The notes below the pieces were generated by a model that was not told the origin of the DNA, searched no databases, and saw only the letters and a program-made list of their open reading frames with translations. From Bactericera cockerelli (Eukaryota; Arthropoda; Insecta; Hemiptera; Triozidae), in NCBI GenBank assembly GCA_024516035.1, contig CM044967.1, positions 14,721,363 to 14,785,362 on the forward strand: a stretch of DNA of 64,000 nucleotides, in the 5' to 3' direction. This document shows, one piece after another, positions 13,441 to 26,052 of this stretch. Position numbers and translations under genes: made by a program. Each line of letters opens with the position of its first letter. Positions within the stretch are counted from its first letter, which is position 1.

Positions 13441-14312
13441 TCAATAAAACTTAAAAGCAAACTCTCTAAGTAGAAATTTGAAGGAGCAACAATGTTTTCG
13501 AGATTTTCCTTCACGCATTAATGGTAACTTCATTCTTTTGAAGAGTTCAGCGCAGTTTATCAAACTATACAGGACATAACACTCTAGCAAACATTGTGTG
13601 ACTAGTTTACTCCTGTTAGGAAATAGGAACACTTCGTAAGAAACATACCCTCGGGCTCCACCATGAAAAAGTTATAATAAGTGACGCATGTAGCCCTGTC
13701 TACCTTTGGGGCATCACTCTGGCTGAGGGTCGTGAAATACTGGGCCTTGATTATCCTGTGAAAGCATAATCGACAAATATTGAAGCATTCAAATTCAAGT
13801 GACTAGAACTAATAGAAGTGGATTGTTTGTATGTGGGAAAAAATTAAAGGTTGTTCTGAGATTAAGAAATTTTAGAGACTTTTTGTCTTGTCAAGAAGTG
13901 TTTAAGAGTAAATTAAGCGGTTTTAAATATCTCTAAGGAGATTTTCTATAATTTCTGTGATCTAATTATAGCTTATTTTTGCCCAGAGACTCCAGAAAGA
14001 TTTTGAGGGTCTATCAAGCCTTCGTTTCAACAAGAGCCCTGTTCTTTTGGCGTCAATAAATTTGGAAAATCTTAGACCTTAATAATACCTATTAGAAGAT
14101 AGTTTCCACTTGAAACTAACATTTGGTGAGGTAGGAAGGAAAATGCCTTGATTTTGTTATTTTTTAGGGAATGGCATGTATCTTGGATTTCAACAGATAT
14201 GAAACATTTCCTCGAATTCTTCGGTCGTTAGTTGTTGTGTTTTAAACACGATAGTTTTTGACTTATCTAGGCCCGAATTATGAAACAGGATTTGTTAATC
14301 TTATTGGAAAAA

Positions 14313-14410
14313 ACAGGGAGTAGACCAGCAGTCTGGCTGGGAGACTATAAACAGGGAGTAGACCAGCAGTCTGGCTGGGGGACTATAAACAGGGAGTAGA
14401 CCAGCATTGG
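14313..14410. repeat. Tandem repeat, 38-bp unit, about 2.5 copies
   Basis: The unit starts ACAGGGAGTAGACCAGC and ends CTGGGAGACTATAA. Copies begin at 14313, 14351 and 14389 and are almost identical; the third ends early in CAGCATTGG. The high identity suggests recent duplication. Confidence 0.85.
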
Positions 14411-15925
14411 CTTGGTTCTGGGGGCCCTTGTCAAAAATTAGCCTCCTTGTAAAGACAGTAGTAGAAGTGCTGAGTCATTCCTCCACTGTCTGGCTACCAT
14501 CGTGTACGATGACGCCACCCTATGATGATTGGACATTGACCCTTAACTTTCACCTTGACAACAACTGTAGAGGTCATATCTAAGCCGGACTTTGTAGCTG
14601 TGGATCTATTACTTCTTTGGAGTAACGGAGCTGTGGCCAGTCTTCGTGGCAGAAAATCTTATTTTAGAATAACTATCGATCAGCTAATAAAATCTAAGGG
14701 TCGATTCAGATTGGTTTTTTTCCGGAATCATTCCACAAGTAGTATCGAGACTATTTGGACATGGAAGGAGATTTGGCGTTGGATGTTCTGGATTAGATCC
14801 ATTTTTCACGGTCGATGAACAATTACCATCATAACATGTAGAATTGTAGACTATACAGTATACATTTCTCTGGTGTGGTGATCCTTGATGTAGACAAGTA
14901 GACATGCACTGGCACAACTATAGCCTATTAAAAGATATCTACAGTATACATATACATTTATCCAGTGAAATTTTCTGGACAGCAGCACAACATTCAAGAT
15001 AAAGGGCGAAAAGATTGCTACAGAAACAAACCCCTACTATCCCTGCTTATAATGAAATATCCAATCAATCAAATTCTGAAGCATATTCAGGCAGCGGTCA
15101 GCGACATTGGGCTGAGTCATGCGACGCAAATTAACTGCCGTGTTTTTTAGAGGCTTTAAGTAAGCTTTTTCTAGGTATTTCTTTTCCACTAAATACCCCA
15201 TAATAGGACAGTTAAATTGTGGGAATTGATGGAACATAATATCTTCGAATTTCCTTTTTTAACCAACATTTCATGGAGTTATAAGCCAACAGTAGGTACA
15301 TTAGAAGTAAAAACAGTAAAAACCTTCAATTCTCTGAAATTTTTTAAGGTATATTTTTAAATACATGTAGAAGATTTAATATTTAGAGTTTAGACCATCA
15401 GGATAAGAAAAACAGTCAATTTATAATAAAATTAAATTCATGTTGTACAGTTAAGCACACTTTGCAGAACTTCTCATTTTTCTTTTTTGACTGAAATATT
15501 ATGTACGTACACCTTGTAGAACTTCTCACTTTTCTGATTTGACTGAATTATTAAAAACTAAAAATCTCCATTTCCGAGCTTTATTTTTCTCGATTTATAT
15601 TTCTTTTTTGAACCCAATTTCCCTGGGTTGTAGCATGTAAGGAAATCATCAATTTAAATATTGACACGTCTTTTTCTCCTTCGGATTTTTTCCTCCATCG
15701 ATAACTTTTTACTAACACGTAAAAGAAACTTCATAGGGCTGTCGTTAAGGATAATGAAGCATATTATCGCTCATTTGCAGGACATCGAATGTCCTGCGCT
15801 AATCCTGAAATGACGGCAAAATAATGATTTTCACGCACCGAAACTGCAGGATAATGTTCAATATAGAGATGAAACATTTATAATCTTATGCTGTATTATT
15901 ACATCTATTGCACAACTACTCACCG

Positions 15926-15998
15926 ACTTCAATAGCTAGATCGGTATCCCCCCAGTAGACTTGTAACTTGTAGATCGGTGTTTTGAGTTTCAAAGCAT
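15926..15998 (+). repeat. Diverged SINE D head
   Basis: CGACTTCAATAGCTAGATCG, then GTAGACTTGTAACTTGTAG and a degenerate B-box region GTTTTGAGTTTCAA align with the head of family D. It is older than the other copies. Confidence 0.45.
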
Positions 15999-16546
15999 TG
16001 GGTACATTAAAGGTAATTTGGGTTGGAGTAATTATGATCTCACTTGTGATTTAAACAAATACAGTACCCTATAATTGAAATAATTCAAATATTTCACTGT
16101 TAGTGCGGTACCCTAAGACCTACAACTATGCAATATAATATACGTATGAAAATGAGATTTTTCTCAATTTTTCACCCACAGTTTCCTTCTCAGATAAGAA
16201 ATGGAAATGTTAACACCAATCTATTGCAAAATATCTTTTCCCCACGTGACTAAGATATCTCTGATAGGAATGAAAAATACAAAGCCATACTTCTGATATG
16301 GTGGGTATAACATAAAAATATTATTTTACGTTATAACCCTTCCGAAAATCAAAAATTACATTCGGTTTGCAAAGCATGCGAGAAGGAAGAAGAAAATTAC
16401 CAGAGTCGCGGTGAAAATATTTACGAGCGAATAAAATTGTCATAAATTTTAAATATATGTATTTTCCATCCATACTGAGAAAATTCATTTTTGGGAGAGA
16501 ACAAAAAAAAATCATAGTGAAAATAATAAAATACAAGAGCCATGGT

Positions 16547-16576
16547 GTGAGGGAGGGAGGGGAGGGGGGGGGGGGC
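16547..16576 (+). repeat. Poly-G / G-run tract
   Basis: Starting with GAGGGAGGGAGGGGAGG, it ends in a run of about 13 G before CGCACG. At least four G-runs make a G-quadruplex possible on this strand. Such a tract is unusual in this AT-rich window and is also a place where the assembly could be wrong in length. Confidence 0.75.
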
Positions 16577-16947
16577 GCACGAGTCTTATTATTGGAGATA
16601 TAACAAAGGATGAAAACTCTATGTTGTTTTCTTAATAAAAGAAATAAGAATAGATAGGAAGAAACTGCATTCTTCTTTCAGGATGAAGAAAATACAAAGA
16701 CAAGAGTTGAAAGGTATCGGAAAAATAGTTTCCGTTCTGATGTTTGATGTTTTCAGGTTGCCTTCAGAAAGACAGGGTATAATATTAATGGGACATATTT
16801 CATTCAATAGCAGATGAAGACTTTGAATGAAGAAGTTTGAGCGAAAAAGTTTCGATCTCATGGGTCATATTTTATTTAGAAAAAGGTATGCTTAACCTTT
16901 TACTAGTAGATGAGTAGCAACCAATAGCGACAAACTAAACAACGTTT

Positions 16948-17030
16948 TGTTAGGTGGTAGAGGGCATGGAGGTGGTAGTAACCTCAACTAGTGGTTAACT
17001 ATAGGGACTATTATAATAACTATATTGGAT
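16948..17030 (+). repeat. Diverged SINE A/C tail
   Basis: TTGTTAGGTGGTAGAGGG, then AACCTCAACTAGTGGTTAAC and a TTATAATAA end follow the order of the shared family A/C tail (TTAGGTGGTAGAAAATGC, then CTGGTGGTTACC and TTATTATTA). No tRNA-like head is present. Confidence 0.5.
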
Positions 17031-18554
17031 AGTTTGTTTGTAGGTGTCAGGGCAAAAAAGTTCCAGGATATTGTGACCATAACTCTCTCTAGTCCTAATT
17101 TGGATGCTAATGAAAATTACAAGCACCTAAGTTCAATTTAACTTCATTAAGGTTTTTATTATGTACAATTACATACATACCTAATGTATGTATGTACAGA
17201 AAGTAAAGCCTACAATGTCTGGCGAAAAGTGCAGTTACAATCATAACACAATATTACAAATGATTGTTTTTCTTTCTAATATATTTTATGGTCCCATTTA
17301 ATGTTTCAATTTCATCTACGAATAATTCCCCAAGTGCTTCTGTTCTTAAATTTCTCATAAATAATTTCCCGTTTTATGACTTTTCCTCCTAATTTTACGA
17401 CTTATAAATACAAAGTATGATGTGATCCTGCCTGGGGCAAAATGGAAGATAAGTTTTTCTCCTGACAAAACATAGGTTTTTACAATAATAAACCTTGAAC
17501 TTTTCACCTTTTAATTCATAGGTTTCTTGAAATTATGGGCTCCTAGAAGCAGTATTTACGGGCTCAGGTCATGTGGTCAAATTATCAAATAAATTATCAT
17601 AAAAAAGGAGAAAAAGACCTGAAACCTAACCAACAGACAGGAGATATTGCCAATTAAAACATCAGATGGTCAATTACACAGAACAGAAAAGTGAGAAGTT
17701 GGACAGACAATGAACATTTGATAATTTTCAATCTTTGCCTTAATTTATTCCTCTACTTGTAAGACTCATAATAGGTAAGTCTATTTGGCTTCATGCTTGT
17801 GTCTTTTTCTATTAATCGAATTGACTTGTGACAATATTATGTCACAGTATATTAAAAGTAAAGAAATCCCATGCCAAAGTTAGGAACTCAAGCGTTGAAT
17901 TCATGCCTGTCTTAACAGAAACTCGCGGTTCATCGTCTAAATCTAATCCGAAATTAGGAACTGTTCGATTTCTCACCGAATGCGGTATTCGGTATTGAAA
18001 AAAGACGAATAATAAGAATAAGAAATTATCTAAATATTTAAGAAGGGAATACCAATGCCTTATTTCCTGACCCATGAAGAATAGCATCTTTTGCCCTCGC
18101 AAGGAGCATTTCAGTGTGTGACATAACTCGGATAACTTGCAGCAGAAACAATATTAATTTCACTTACGGGTTTTTCGTAAGGTTGTAAAAAATCTTAGAC
18201 TCGACTGTTTGTATCCAAATGGCATTGGGGAACGCTTCTGACTTTCGATTGTTTTAGGTGGATAACCTCCAAGACTACAATGTATGACAGTTTTATTACC
18301 GGACATAAATATACCAGTCGTCTGGCGTAGCTGGCTTATCTGTCTACACAGCGATGTCACAATAGCCAGAGCTTATCTGCAAGAGTTTGCTCTTTGTTAA
18401 TTGTTATTGTTTTAGTTTTTATGGGTTTTTGTCTAATTTTTATCTTAAACAAAGAGTTGAACTGTAGGAAAGGCAAGTGGGGTATTCTTCATTAGAGATT
18501 TCGCAATGACCTCTATATCTGTCTTTGTCTTTCAATCAACCTTCTTAGCAAGCA

Positions 18555-18725
18555 GAGAACACGTTAGGTTTGCATTTGCTGTGGGTAACTAGAATGGGTG
18601 AGGTTGTGAGTGTCCAGTAGGATTCCCAGTGATTGGAGGATAAAAACACCTTCCAGAATAACTCATATTCTGAGGGTTAACCCCCAATCATTGACATGTC
18701 AGGAGCCAAGATATTATGTAGGTCT
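18555..18725 (+). repeat. Diverged 3' half of SINE B
   Basis: GGGTGAGGTTGTGAGTGT, then GGATTCCCAGTGATTGGAGG, AACACCTTCCAGAAT and ATTGACATGTCAGGAGCC align in order with the 3' half of the family B copy at 20444-20785. The head is missing. Confidence 0.5.
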
Positions 18726-19877
18726 GAGGACCATAATATGCAGCAACATTTTTGTCCATTGATTATGCAAAACCTGGATATAGAAGAACTCAAAGGACCG
18801 AATTTTTTTTTATCTGATATCAAGGTGTCTCTTATAGAGGTTATTTTATAGATATGGATTGGCGTAAAAATTGATCTCTTGTATCCAGTTCTATTATACC
18901 CAGGTTCGACTGCAATATGACTATTAGTCTATTATACCTATTACATTACTTGGCTCTTGCAAAGTCTCTAAACAAAACTCCATTTAGACGCAAAGCACTT
19001 TTTTCGCATCTCTTCTTATATTTTAATGTTTTCGTTCGCGCTACTATTATATTATTATTTTATGCATATTTTATCTGTATTTTTCTTTCTTTGAGCACGG
19101 AATTAAAGAAATTATTATCATGACGATATAAAACGTTTTTCTTTAGTATTAATGTACCGATATTGTATTTTTGTTATTTTAGAGGGAGTGAGAGATTTTT
19201 TTATATAAAATGTTTACTTCAAAAACGAAATTTACAATGCTGGAAAAGAAAGTCCTGACGACGGTTTTCCGCGAAAGAATATGAAATTAAAATGGGCTTC
19301 ACGAGAAATATGATGTTTTTGTGGTGTGCTTAAATTTTATGATTTTTATTTAAATTTCCATATACAGTGGTTAGGTAAGACCAAAGCTTTTAGCAGCTAG
19401 CTATATTTATTATTATATAAGTAAGGATTTAACGTGTATAGTGAATATACCTAATAGGCTTTGAGTTCTTACTAAATTTTACGGTTAGGATAAGACTTAT
19501 AATTTCGGGTTCTTATGTACCTTCAATCTAGTAGTTGTTGCTGTAAAAAAAATCTGTGGTCGAATCATGCAATATTAGTGAAAAATATCCATAGCTCCAA
19601 ATACCTTCAAAAGAGAACAATTCGAAAAACTTGGAAATACACAGCTTTTGCAATAATACCTATGTTCCTAATGAAAAGTATGAATATGTGACGGATCGGC
19701 GTTTAAGTGAAGTACTGAAGCACAACCATTTATAACTTTAGCAATAACTGAAAGACTTATCGTAACATATTTACGACTTCTCTTGGCTGTAAGAATAGTG
19801 ATGGAAATGAAATTTGCAATCAAAACATTTTATTAACATTGTCCCAACAAACTTCGCTTGATGCCAAGATCAGTATA

Positions 19878-20102
19878 ATCAGTATAAACAGAAAAGTGAG
19901 AAGTTGTACTAGATGTACCTACATGAATATCAGAACATACCTAGACAGCTGTTTCGATCTTATTTTCTCTCATCAGAAGTTACTGAATATCGATGCCATC
20001 AACTAACCTCTCTATTTTACTCAGTATAAACAGAAAAGTGAGAAGTTTTACTAGATGCGTACATGAATATCAGAACATACCTGGACAGCTGTTTCGAGAT
20101 TC
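19878..20102 (+). repeat. Family G dispersed repeat, two adjacent copies
   Basis: Two blocks (about 19878-19960 and 20022-20102) share AGTATAAACAGAAAAGTGAG, then ACTAGATG, ATGAATATCAGAACATACCT and GACAGCTGTTTCGA. Further partial copies lie at 17680-17703, 21097-21140 and 27126-27236, and inverted pieces at 15468-15545. No head, tail or coding capacity is visible. Confidence 0.7.
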
Positions 20103-20266
20103 GAACAAACTGAATGAAAATAAAGATAAAACAAACTAAGGTCCGCTTTTCTTGTTAAAACGTTGAGCCACATTAGATTGGCTTTGTCGTGGTATTCACG
20201 GGTAAGTATAGTGTAATCTTCACGGATATGCCACAGTATACATTCAGGTATCGCAGTATTCGAGAA

Positions 20267-20443
20267 AAATAATAATAACACTCTTTAGTAGAAGGAAACC
20301 ATTCCTATCCCCTAACTCTCCGAGTCTTATCATTTATGTGGTCACAAATTCAAATTAATGAGGAAAAAATTCATGTACTTGGTGGGATTCAAACCAACGG
20401 ATCCCTACGTTACCTAGATTACCAGACTAGCCCGTTACCAGTC
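20267..20443 (-). mobile_element. SINE family A, minus strand
   Basis: On the minus strand: head with CTGGTAATCTAGGTAACG, B box TTGGTTTGAATCCCACC, body GTACATGAATTTTTTCCTC, then TTTGTGACCACATAAATG and a tail ending ACTAAAGAGTGTTATTATTA. The 5' head abuts the head of a family B SINE on the other strand. Confidence 0.8.
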
Positions 20444-20785
20444 AGCCTCCTCGGCATAATGGTTGTGACTACTGCCCGTAGTCCAGAGATCCTGAGTTCG
20501 ATTCCCGGTTGGAGCAAACTTTTCGCACAGAAAATTCTGTTCCCTCCGAACACGTGAGGCTGGTAATTCCGGCCTTACCCAGGCTGGGTGAGGTTAATGT
20601 GGGTAGCTGGTAAGATTTCCAGCGAATGGAGGGTAACACCTTCGTCCTGATTAGGACGTTAAAACCAAATAGAATCGTTGGACATGAAAGGAGCCTAGAC
20701 ATTGGATCTTGGCGTCCATATTCTCCTCTCACCACCGTGATTTAGGTGTATCTCACGGACACGGAATTATTAATTATTATTACCA
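20444..20785 (+). mobile_element. SINE family B, plus strand
   Basis: A tRNA-like head: GCCTCCTCGGCATAATGGTT as A-box region and CTGAGTTCGATTCCCGGTTG as B box. Downstream are ACGTGAGGCTGGTAATTCC, CCCAGGCTGGGTGAGG and CACCTTCGTCCTGATTAGG, ending in GGAATTATTAATTATTATTA. A second long copy lies on the minus strand at 55740-56058. The body is unrelated to family A. Confidence 0.85.
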
Positions 20786-21096
20786 TTTGAATACCAGTGT
20801 ACTTTACCAGTGTACTAAATAAACACTTGAGAACTGCAACAAATTTTTCGCCAAATTTATGGCATGTAGTTTGAATCGAAGGAACGACGTATGTGCACTT
20901 TACGACAAGAGATGAACTCGAAAATAAAACTTTTTACAGCTTTTCATCTGTATTTACAACAGAAATAAATTTTCTCAAGTTTATTTCATGAGACATTTTC
21001 ATCAGCTGACATTGTATTATTTCAGAACCTAATTTTATAGTTACAATGCAACTTTGTTGTAACAAAAAGGAATTCTCAGTCAGTCAGTCAGAATGA

Positions 21097-21140
21097 GCAG
21101 AAAAGTGAGAAGTTGTATTAGATGTACATGAACATCAGTG
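21097..21140 (+). repeat. Family G partial copy
   Basis: GCAGAAAAGTGAGAAGTTGT, then ATTAGATGTACATGAACATC. It is preceded by a short (CAGT)n run, TCAGTCAGTCAGTCAG. Confidence 0.6.
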
Positions 21141-22034
21141 AATTTAAGTGTCCAGTTTGCTTTCAAATCGTGGTTTCAAAACAATTCTACCAATCTTATG
21201 GTTTTTTTAATAACCCATCAACTCAGGGAGTTTCTCTTTTCCCCACATTTCATCAGAGGAAGGTATGTATGCTAATGAACTATAATGTAAACAGTATAAT
21301 GTTTTAAGTGACTTACTTATTGGTCCTTGGCTATGGAAAAAATATTCACACCGAGAAAGAAAAGCTAGGAATATTTTTCATTCCCTACAACAGTTCACTA
21401 AACAAACTCTGGTTTATTTCGTAAGTACTGCATTTCGTAATAAGAGAGTTCTACATTACTTCCCTAAGTATTTAAACTAACAAGCTTTCTAAGAACGTTA
21501 AGTTCGTTATTTCATTGTGATTTTATTTACAATATTTACGTACCTAAACATGAAGCAATTTTCTCTCACTTTGTAAATATTGAAAATAGAGCTTATTTTT
21601 TAATTCAAAATTTCTTTGTTTTCTATTATCAGGAGCCTTTATTTAATGAGCTTTCTAAAAACATATTTATTAGTTGGATACTCTGTGATTGAATACAACG
21701 CGCAATAACCGGGTCATTTCGCTGCAAGTCTATTTAGCCCTCAGACAGACTACTTGTTGCTTGAATACACCCTGTTAAGAATAGAGGCCGTTTATCCGTA
21801 TATTCCAATGGAAAAAATAGAAAAGGGCCCCAATGAATGATTCCTTTTTATATGCCATTCCTTGTCGAATTTTGAAAATATTCTCAAGTAAACCTAATTC
21901 TTAAGTGACTTTTATTGAGCATTCCAAAAACATAATATTATGATTTTCTGTGCTTCAATAGAACGTACGATAATTAACATGGGTAAAGGACTATTTAGTT
22001 GGCCAACAAGGAGGCATATCTAACAAAAAATTGG

Positions 22035-22385
22035 AATTTGAATTCTGTACCACTTCTGCAGCAGAAAAAGCAGTCAGGAGGAAAAATGCCTCTTACAATT
22101 TTATAACGGAAGCGAATTACATCTTTGTTCCCCTGGCATGTGAAACAATGGGCCCTTGGAGTAAAGAGATGAAGAGCTTTTTTAAAACTATTGGTGATGG
22201 CTTGGTTCGTCTCACTGGCAATAGGGTCGCCAAGGCTTTCCTCTTTCAGAGGATTTCTTTGGCGATCCAACGAGGTAATGCTACCTGCATGTTAGGTACA
22301 TTACCTCATGCAAGTGGGATGGATCAAGTGTATCTCCTGTGATTTTAAAATTAATCAATTTAATAAATAAAATAAAAAGTAAAAC
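22035..22385 (+). pseudogene. 3' end of a retrotransposon ORF (truncated copy 1)
   Basis: The frame 22031-22342 gives SAAEKAVRRKNASYN, NYIFVPLACETMGPWSKEM, GDGLVRLTGNRVAKAFLF and RISLAIQRGNATCMLGTLP. It is clearly the same protein as the minus-strand copy in UGT intron 1 (48251-48845), with the conserved ETMGPWS and ISLAIQRGNA blocks. From memory these blocks occur at the C-terminus of multi-copy reverse-transcriptase-type proteins in insect and other invertebrate genomes. The copy is 5'-truncated near 22035 and followed by an A/T-rich tail ending AAAACTTACCTAT, also seen after the other copy. It is dead on its own. Confidence 0.75.
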
Positions 22386-23186
22386 TTACCTATATCAACA
22401 AACAATCCATGAAAATATTCTATAGCTACGTCCTCGTACGTTTGAAGCTACCAGCATTGCATACCCGCCTTGAAATGTCAGGCACTAGGATATCATACCG
22501 CAAGAGACGAATCCCTTCTTCAAACTGCCATTTCAATTCCTTCATTAAGTCTCTTTCAAACTCATACAGCGACTATTACTTGTACGTAATCTATGAGTTA
22601 ACAGCTGATTATCTTTCTGTTAAAATGCAACTGTTAAATCGATCCTAAGTTTTAACCAGATTCTTTCCGAAGTATCCTAAATACCTATCTGTCACATAAT
22701 TGATTAATTAATGTTGGTTTTTTTTGGTCTCTCAATGACGTCTGGTTTACATAATATACACTATTAGTGTCACGTACAAGTTGTTTCGTAATTGTTATCT
22801 ATTAATTATAATTACTATCATCAGTAAGTACATACTTAGTAAAATATTTAAAAGAAGAAGAAGGAATAAGAACTTCAACAATTCGATCAATGAGATTCCA
22901 CGAAATGCTATCTAATTTGTTTCACAGAGAGAAAATACCGCCTTGGTAGATTTTCTGTTAATTAACTAGCACATGTAACTAATGGTAATATCGCGTCAGT
23001 TCCACGTGCATTAAGTTTACTACATAGATACCAGTGTGTAGCTTGATGGGCAGAAGAAGACTTGACCGGAAGAATTTTCCTGTTTATCATTTTATTTCCC
23101 CCTCAGTTCAATGTTGGAAAGAATCATGGTTTTTAATCGATATTGAAATAAAAATTGGTAAGTCCTAACTCAGCTATCTAAAGGGT

Positions 23187-23315
23187 CTTCAGCAGATGGA
23201 TCGATAAGGCAGCGGACTTCCGTAGGTTGGTGGTTCGGGTCTAAGGCATCGAAAATATTGATTAGTTCAGGTTTCGATAATTCCGACATCATTTTTGTGG
23301 TTAACAAAATATAAA
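23187..23315 (+). repeat. Diverged SINE D
   Basis: GGGTCTTCAGCAGATGGATC, GATAAGGCAGCGGACTTCC and the B-box-like GGTGGTTCGGGTC align with the family D head. A degenerate tail with AACAAAATATA follows. It lies just before the 220-bp satellite. Confidence 0.55.
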
Positions 23316-23417
23316 CAGTATAAATATTATTGGTGTTTTAGGTGTTTAGAATTCTTGCTCCCTATACATACGAGGGTCAAGAGATAAATTCGTGGACTCG
23401 GGTACTTGTACTTGATT

Positions 23418-24366
23418 CAGAGGGATAATTTCTTGTCTATTCAAAGTATGTATTGTTTGAAGATGCGACACAAATTTTGCACGAAGATACGACACAAATT
23501 TTCAATTATATTAAAATTCTGAAACAAATTTCATGTATCAGTCATCGGTATTCAAGAGTTCCAAGGGATTTTCACTATGGCTTAAGTTGAGATTCGTGTC
23601 CTTATAAAGTTTTTTTGTTTAAAAGGTAAAACCTTGCGCAAAATTAAAACCCGACTTGATTGAGACGGATAATTTTTTGTCCCTTAAAAGTATGTATTTT
23701 TGAAAATACGACCCAAATTTTCGAGTATATTAAAATTAAGAAACGAAATTTCATGTATCAGTCATCGGTATTCGAGAGTTCCAAGGGATTTTCACTATGG
23801 CTTAAGTTGAGATTCGTGTCCTTGTAAAGTTTTTTTGTTTAAAAGGTAAAACCTCGCGCGAAATTAATACCCGACTTGATTAAGACGGATAATTTCTTGT
23901 CTATTAAAACTATGTATTGTTTGAAGGTACGACACAAATGTTCAATTATTTTAAAAATCTGAAACGAAATTTCAAGTAACAGTCATCGGTATTCGAGAGT
24001 TCAAAGTGATTTCAACTATGGCTTAAGTTGAGATTCGTGTACTTATAAGGTTTTTTTGTTTAAAAGGTAAATCCTTGCGCGAAATTAAAACCCGACTTGA
24101 TTGAGACGGATAATTTCTTGTCTATTAAAAGTATGTATTGTTTCAAGATACGACACAAATTTTCGAGTATTTTAAAATTAAGAAACGAAATTTCATGTAT
24201 CAGTCATCGGTATTCGAGAGTTCCAAGTGATTTTCACTATGGCTTAAGTTGAGATTCGTGTCCTTATAAAGTTTTTTTGTTTAAAAGGTAAAACCTTGCA
24301 CGAAATTAAAACCCGACTTGATTGAGACGGATAATTTTTTGTCTAATGTTTGTATTGTTTGAAGAT
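23418..24366 (+). repeat. Satellite-like tandem repeat, unit about 220 bp, about 4.3 copies
   Basis: The landmark GACGGATAATTT recurs at 23664, 23884, 24105 and 24326, spacings of 220-221 bp, with an earlier diverged start (AGGGATAATTTC) near 23421. Other landmarks recur in the same order: CATGTATCAGTCATCGGTAT, GCTTAAGTTGAGATTCGTG, TTTTTTTGTTTAAAAGGTAA and AAACCCGACTTGATTGA. Copies differ at only a small share of positions. The first unit has a small internal duplication around ACGACACAAATTTT. There is no ORF across the units. The last unit is cut off after about 40 bases. Confidence 0.95.
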
Positions 24367-25625
24367 ATGCCCCAGTGCTCACATTATCTAATTACAATGG
24401 AAATTACTACCTCATGGAAATTACTACCTGAATTTCAAATTCCACTTATCCTATAATATTGAAAATCTAGCTAGATCAAACCAGTGAATGGTAGATTCAC
24501 AAATGGATGTGTGAACATCACCGGAAAGCTTCAACTCCTGACTGTGAATCCCCAGAGAGCAGAAGTCAACGATCAAAACTAGAAAATATATGATAATGTC
24601 ATTACAAAGTTTCTGAGTAAATAGTAACAGCATTATTATATTTCTAATGCTAATATCACCGAGAATTTGAAAACTTCAATTTGAAAATACTTCTTCCAAG
24701 TTTCATCATTACACTGGCTGATTTTGAGAAATTAGGGGAAGAGTATTCCTCGCTATGATAAAATATTCACAAGTCAGTAATTACAAATGTTCAACCATTT
24801 GACAAAATAAATGAAATGCTTTCAATTGAAATTTTACAAGAATGTCTATCAGGATTCCCGCACATAGAGTTGATAGGTTAAATCCAATTATTAAATGCTT
24901 GCAATTAGTCTAAAAACATTGCACACCTTTCTGAAGTAAAGTTCTAGCACATTGCTTAGCTTATGAGTTTGTACAAGTAGCCTTAGTTAAATAGAGAGAA
25001 TGAACTGATAAAATTAAAAGGGCGGGCATTCATTCATATGTAGGTCATTCATATACAAAGTGTCGAGTAAGTTACAGAAAACATCCATAAATCTCTAGTA
25101 GAATATCATATCCCTTTATGTAGTAGTGTAATCTCACCGTTTAACCCTTTGACGCCGAGCGTGTTGTTTTCGACACAGGTACTTTGAGATACAATAATTA
25201 CTGACTAGAGTGCAGTATCATTATCGTTTCAGTGTGAAACAGTTCCTAAACATCTTATCTTCAAATTCATCCAGCGCGATTTTTGAATTGTTTTGTTTAC
25301 ATTTCTAAATTTTCATTTATTGCTGAGATTTCGAGAGTGCATCATCGCATGGAGTTTTGCCAACTTTGGTAAGTTATTTCTTGTGTTTCCTGGTCGATTA
25401 TTTTACTGAAAAAATTAATGGAGGTAGCTAATATGCTTATAAACATATATTTTTAAAGAAAATTGCAATAATTAATTGGTAGGTAGCTGCTTTTGTCCAA
25501 TTTCCTGCCGTGTCGAAAACGACACATCCGGTATTAAAAGAACGTTTTTTTCCAAAGAAATAATTTTATTGTTTTTTCCTGATTTCTTCTGATTTGAGAT
25601 TGATTATTGAGTCAAAACTAGGAAA

Positions 25626-25853
25626 ATGAGTGACAATATCCCACTACGCTTGATAGACAAGATACTTGAATCCTTTAATGACCTCTCTGATCTTGAAGAT
25701 GAGGATACTGATGATCCCAAGACAAATGAGATGAATTTGATTGATAGTGTTTTCAGGGCAAACAATGAAAACAGAGGACTGCCTTTTGATTTACACAAAT
25801 GCCATCCACTTCAAAGGGCCCTATTCTCCTCGGTGAAATGTGTGCTAGCCTAG
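25626..25853 (+). pseudogene. N-terminal remnant of a piggyBac-type transposase (probable)
   Basis: The frame from the ATG at 25626 reads MSDNIPLRLIDKILESFNDL, then SDLEDEDTDDPKTNEMN. Acidic N-termini of this kind are usual in piggyBac transposases, and the position inside the TIRs fits. The frame stops at 25853. The +2 frame opens near 25799 and continues as PSTSKGPILLGEMCASLASN into a Pro/Ala repeat, so a frameshift near 25800 is likely. No catalytic DDD domain is present, so it cannot be an active transposase. Confidence 0.5.
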
Positions 25854-25887
25854 CTTCCAACAGTCCTACCTCATCAGCTTCCAGCCC

Positions 25888-26052
25888 CATCATAGCTACT
25901 GCTAGTACTAGCCCCAGCCCTCCTATTGTAGCTCCCATTCCTATCACTACTGCAGCTATTGCAAGACCCAGCCCACTTATTGTAGCGCCCATTCCCATCA
26001 TAGCTGCAGCTAGTGCTAGACTCAGCCCACCTATAGCAGTCATTACCGTCAT
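25888..26052 (+). repeat. 54-bp minisatellite in the piggyBac-type element, about 3 units
   Basis: In frame 25799-26074 the units read PIIATASTSPSPPIVA, PITTAAIARPSPLIVA and PIIAAASARLSPPIAV, each with PI as spacer, so the period is 18 codons. Such expansion can arise by slippage in a non-functional copy. Confidence 0.75.

Noticed and set aside
22031..22342. 103-aa host gene
   Set aside because: Its blocks match the retrotransposon copy at 48251-48845, so it is a truncated mobile-element ORF.
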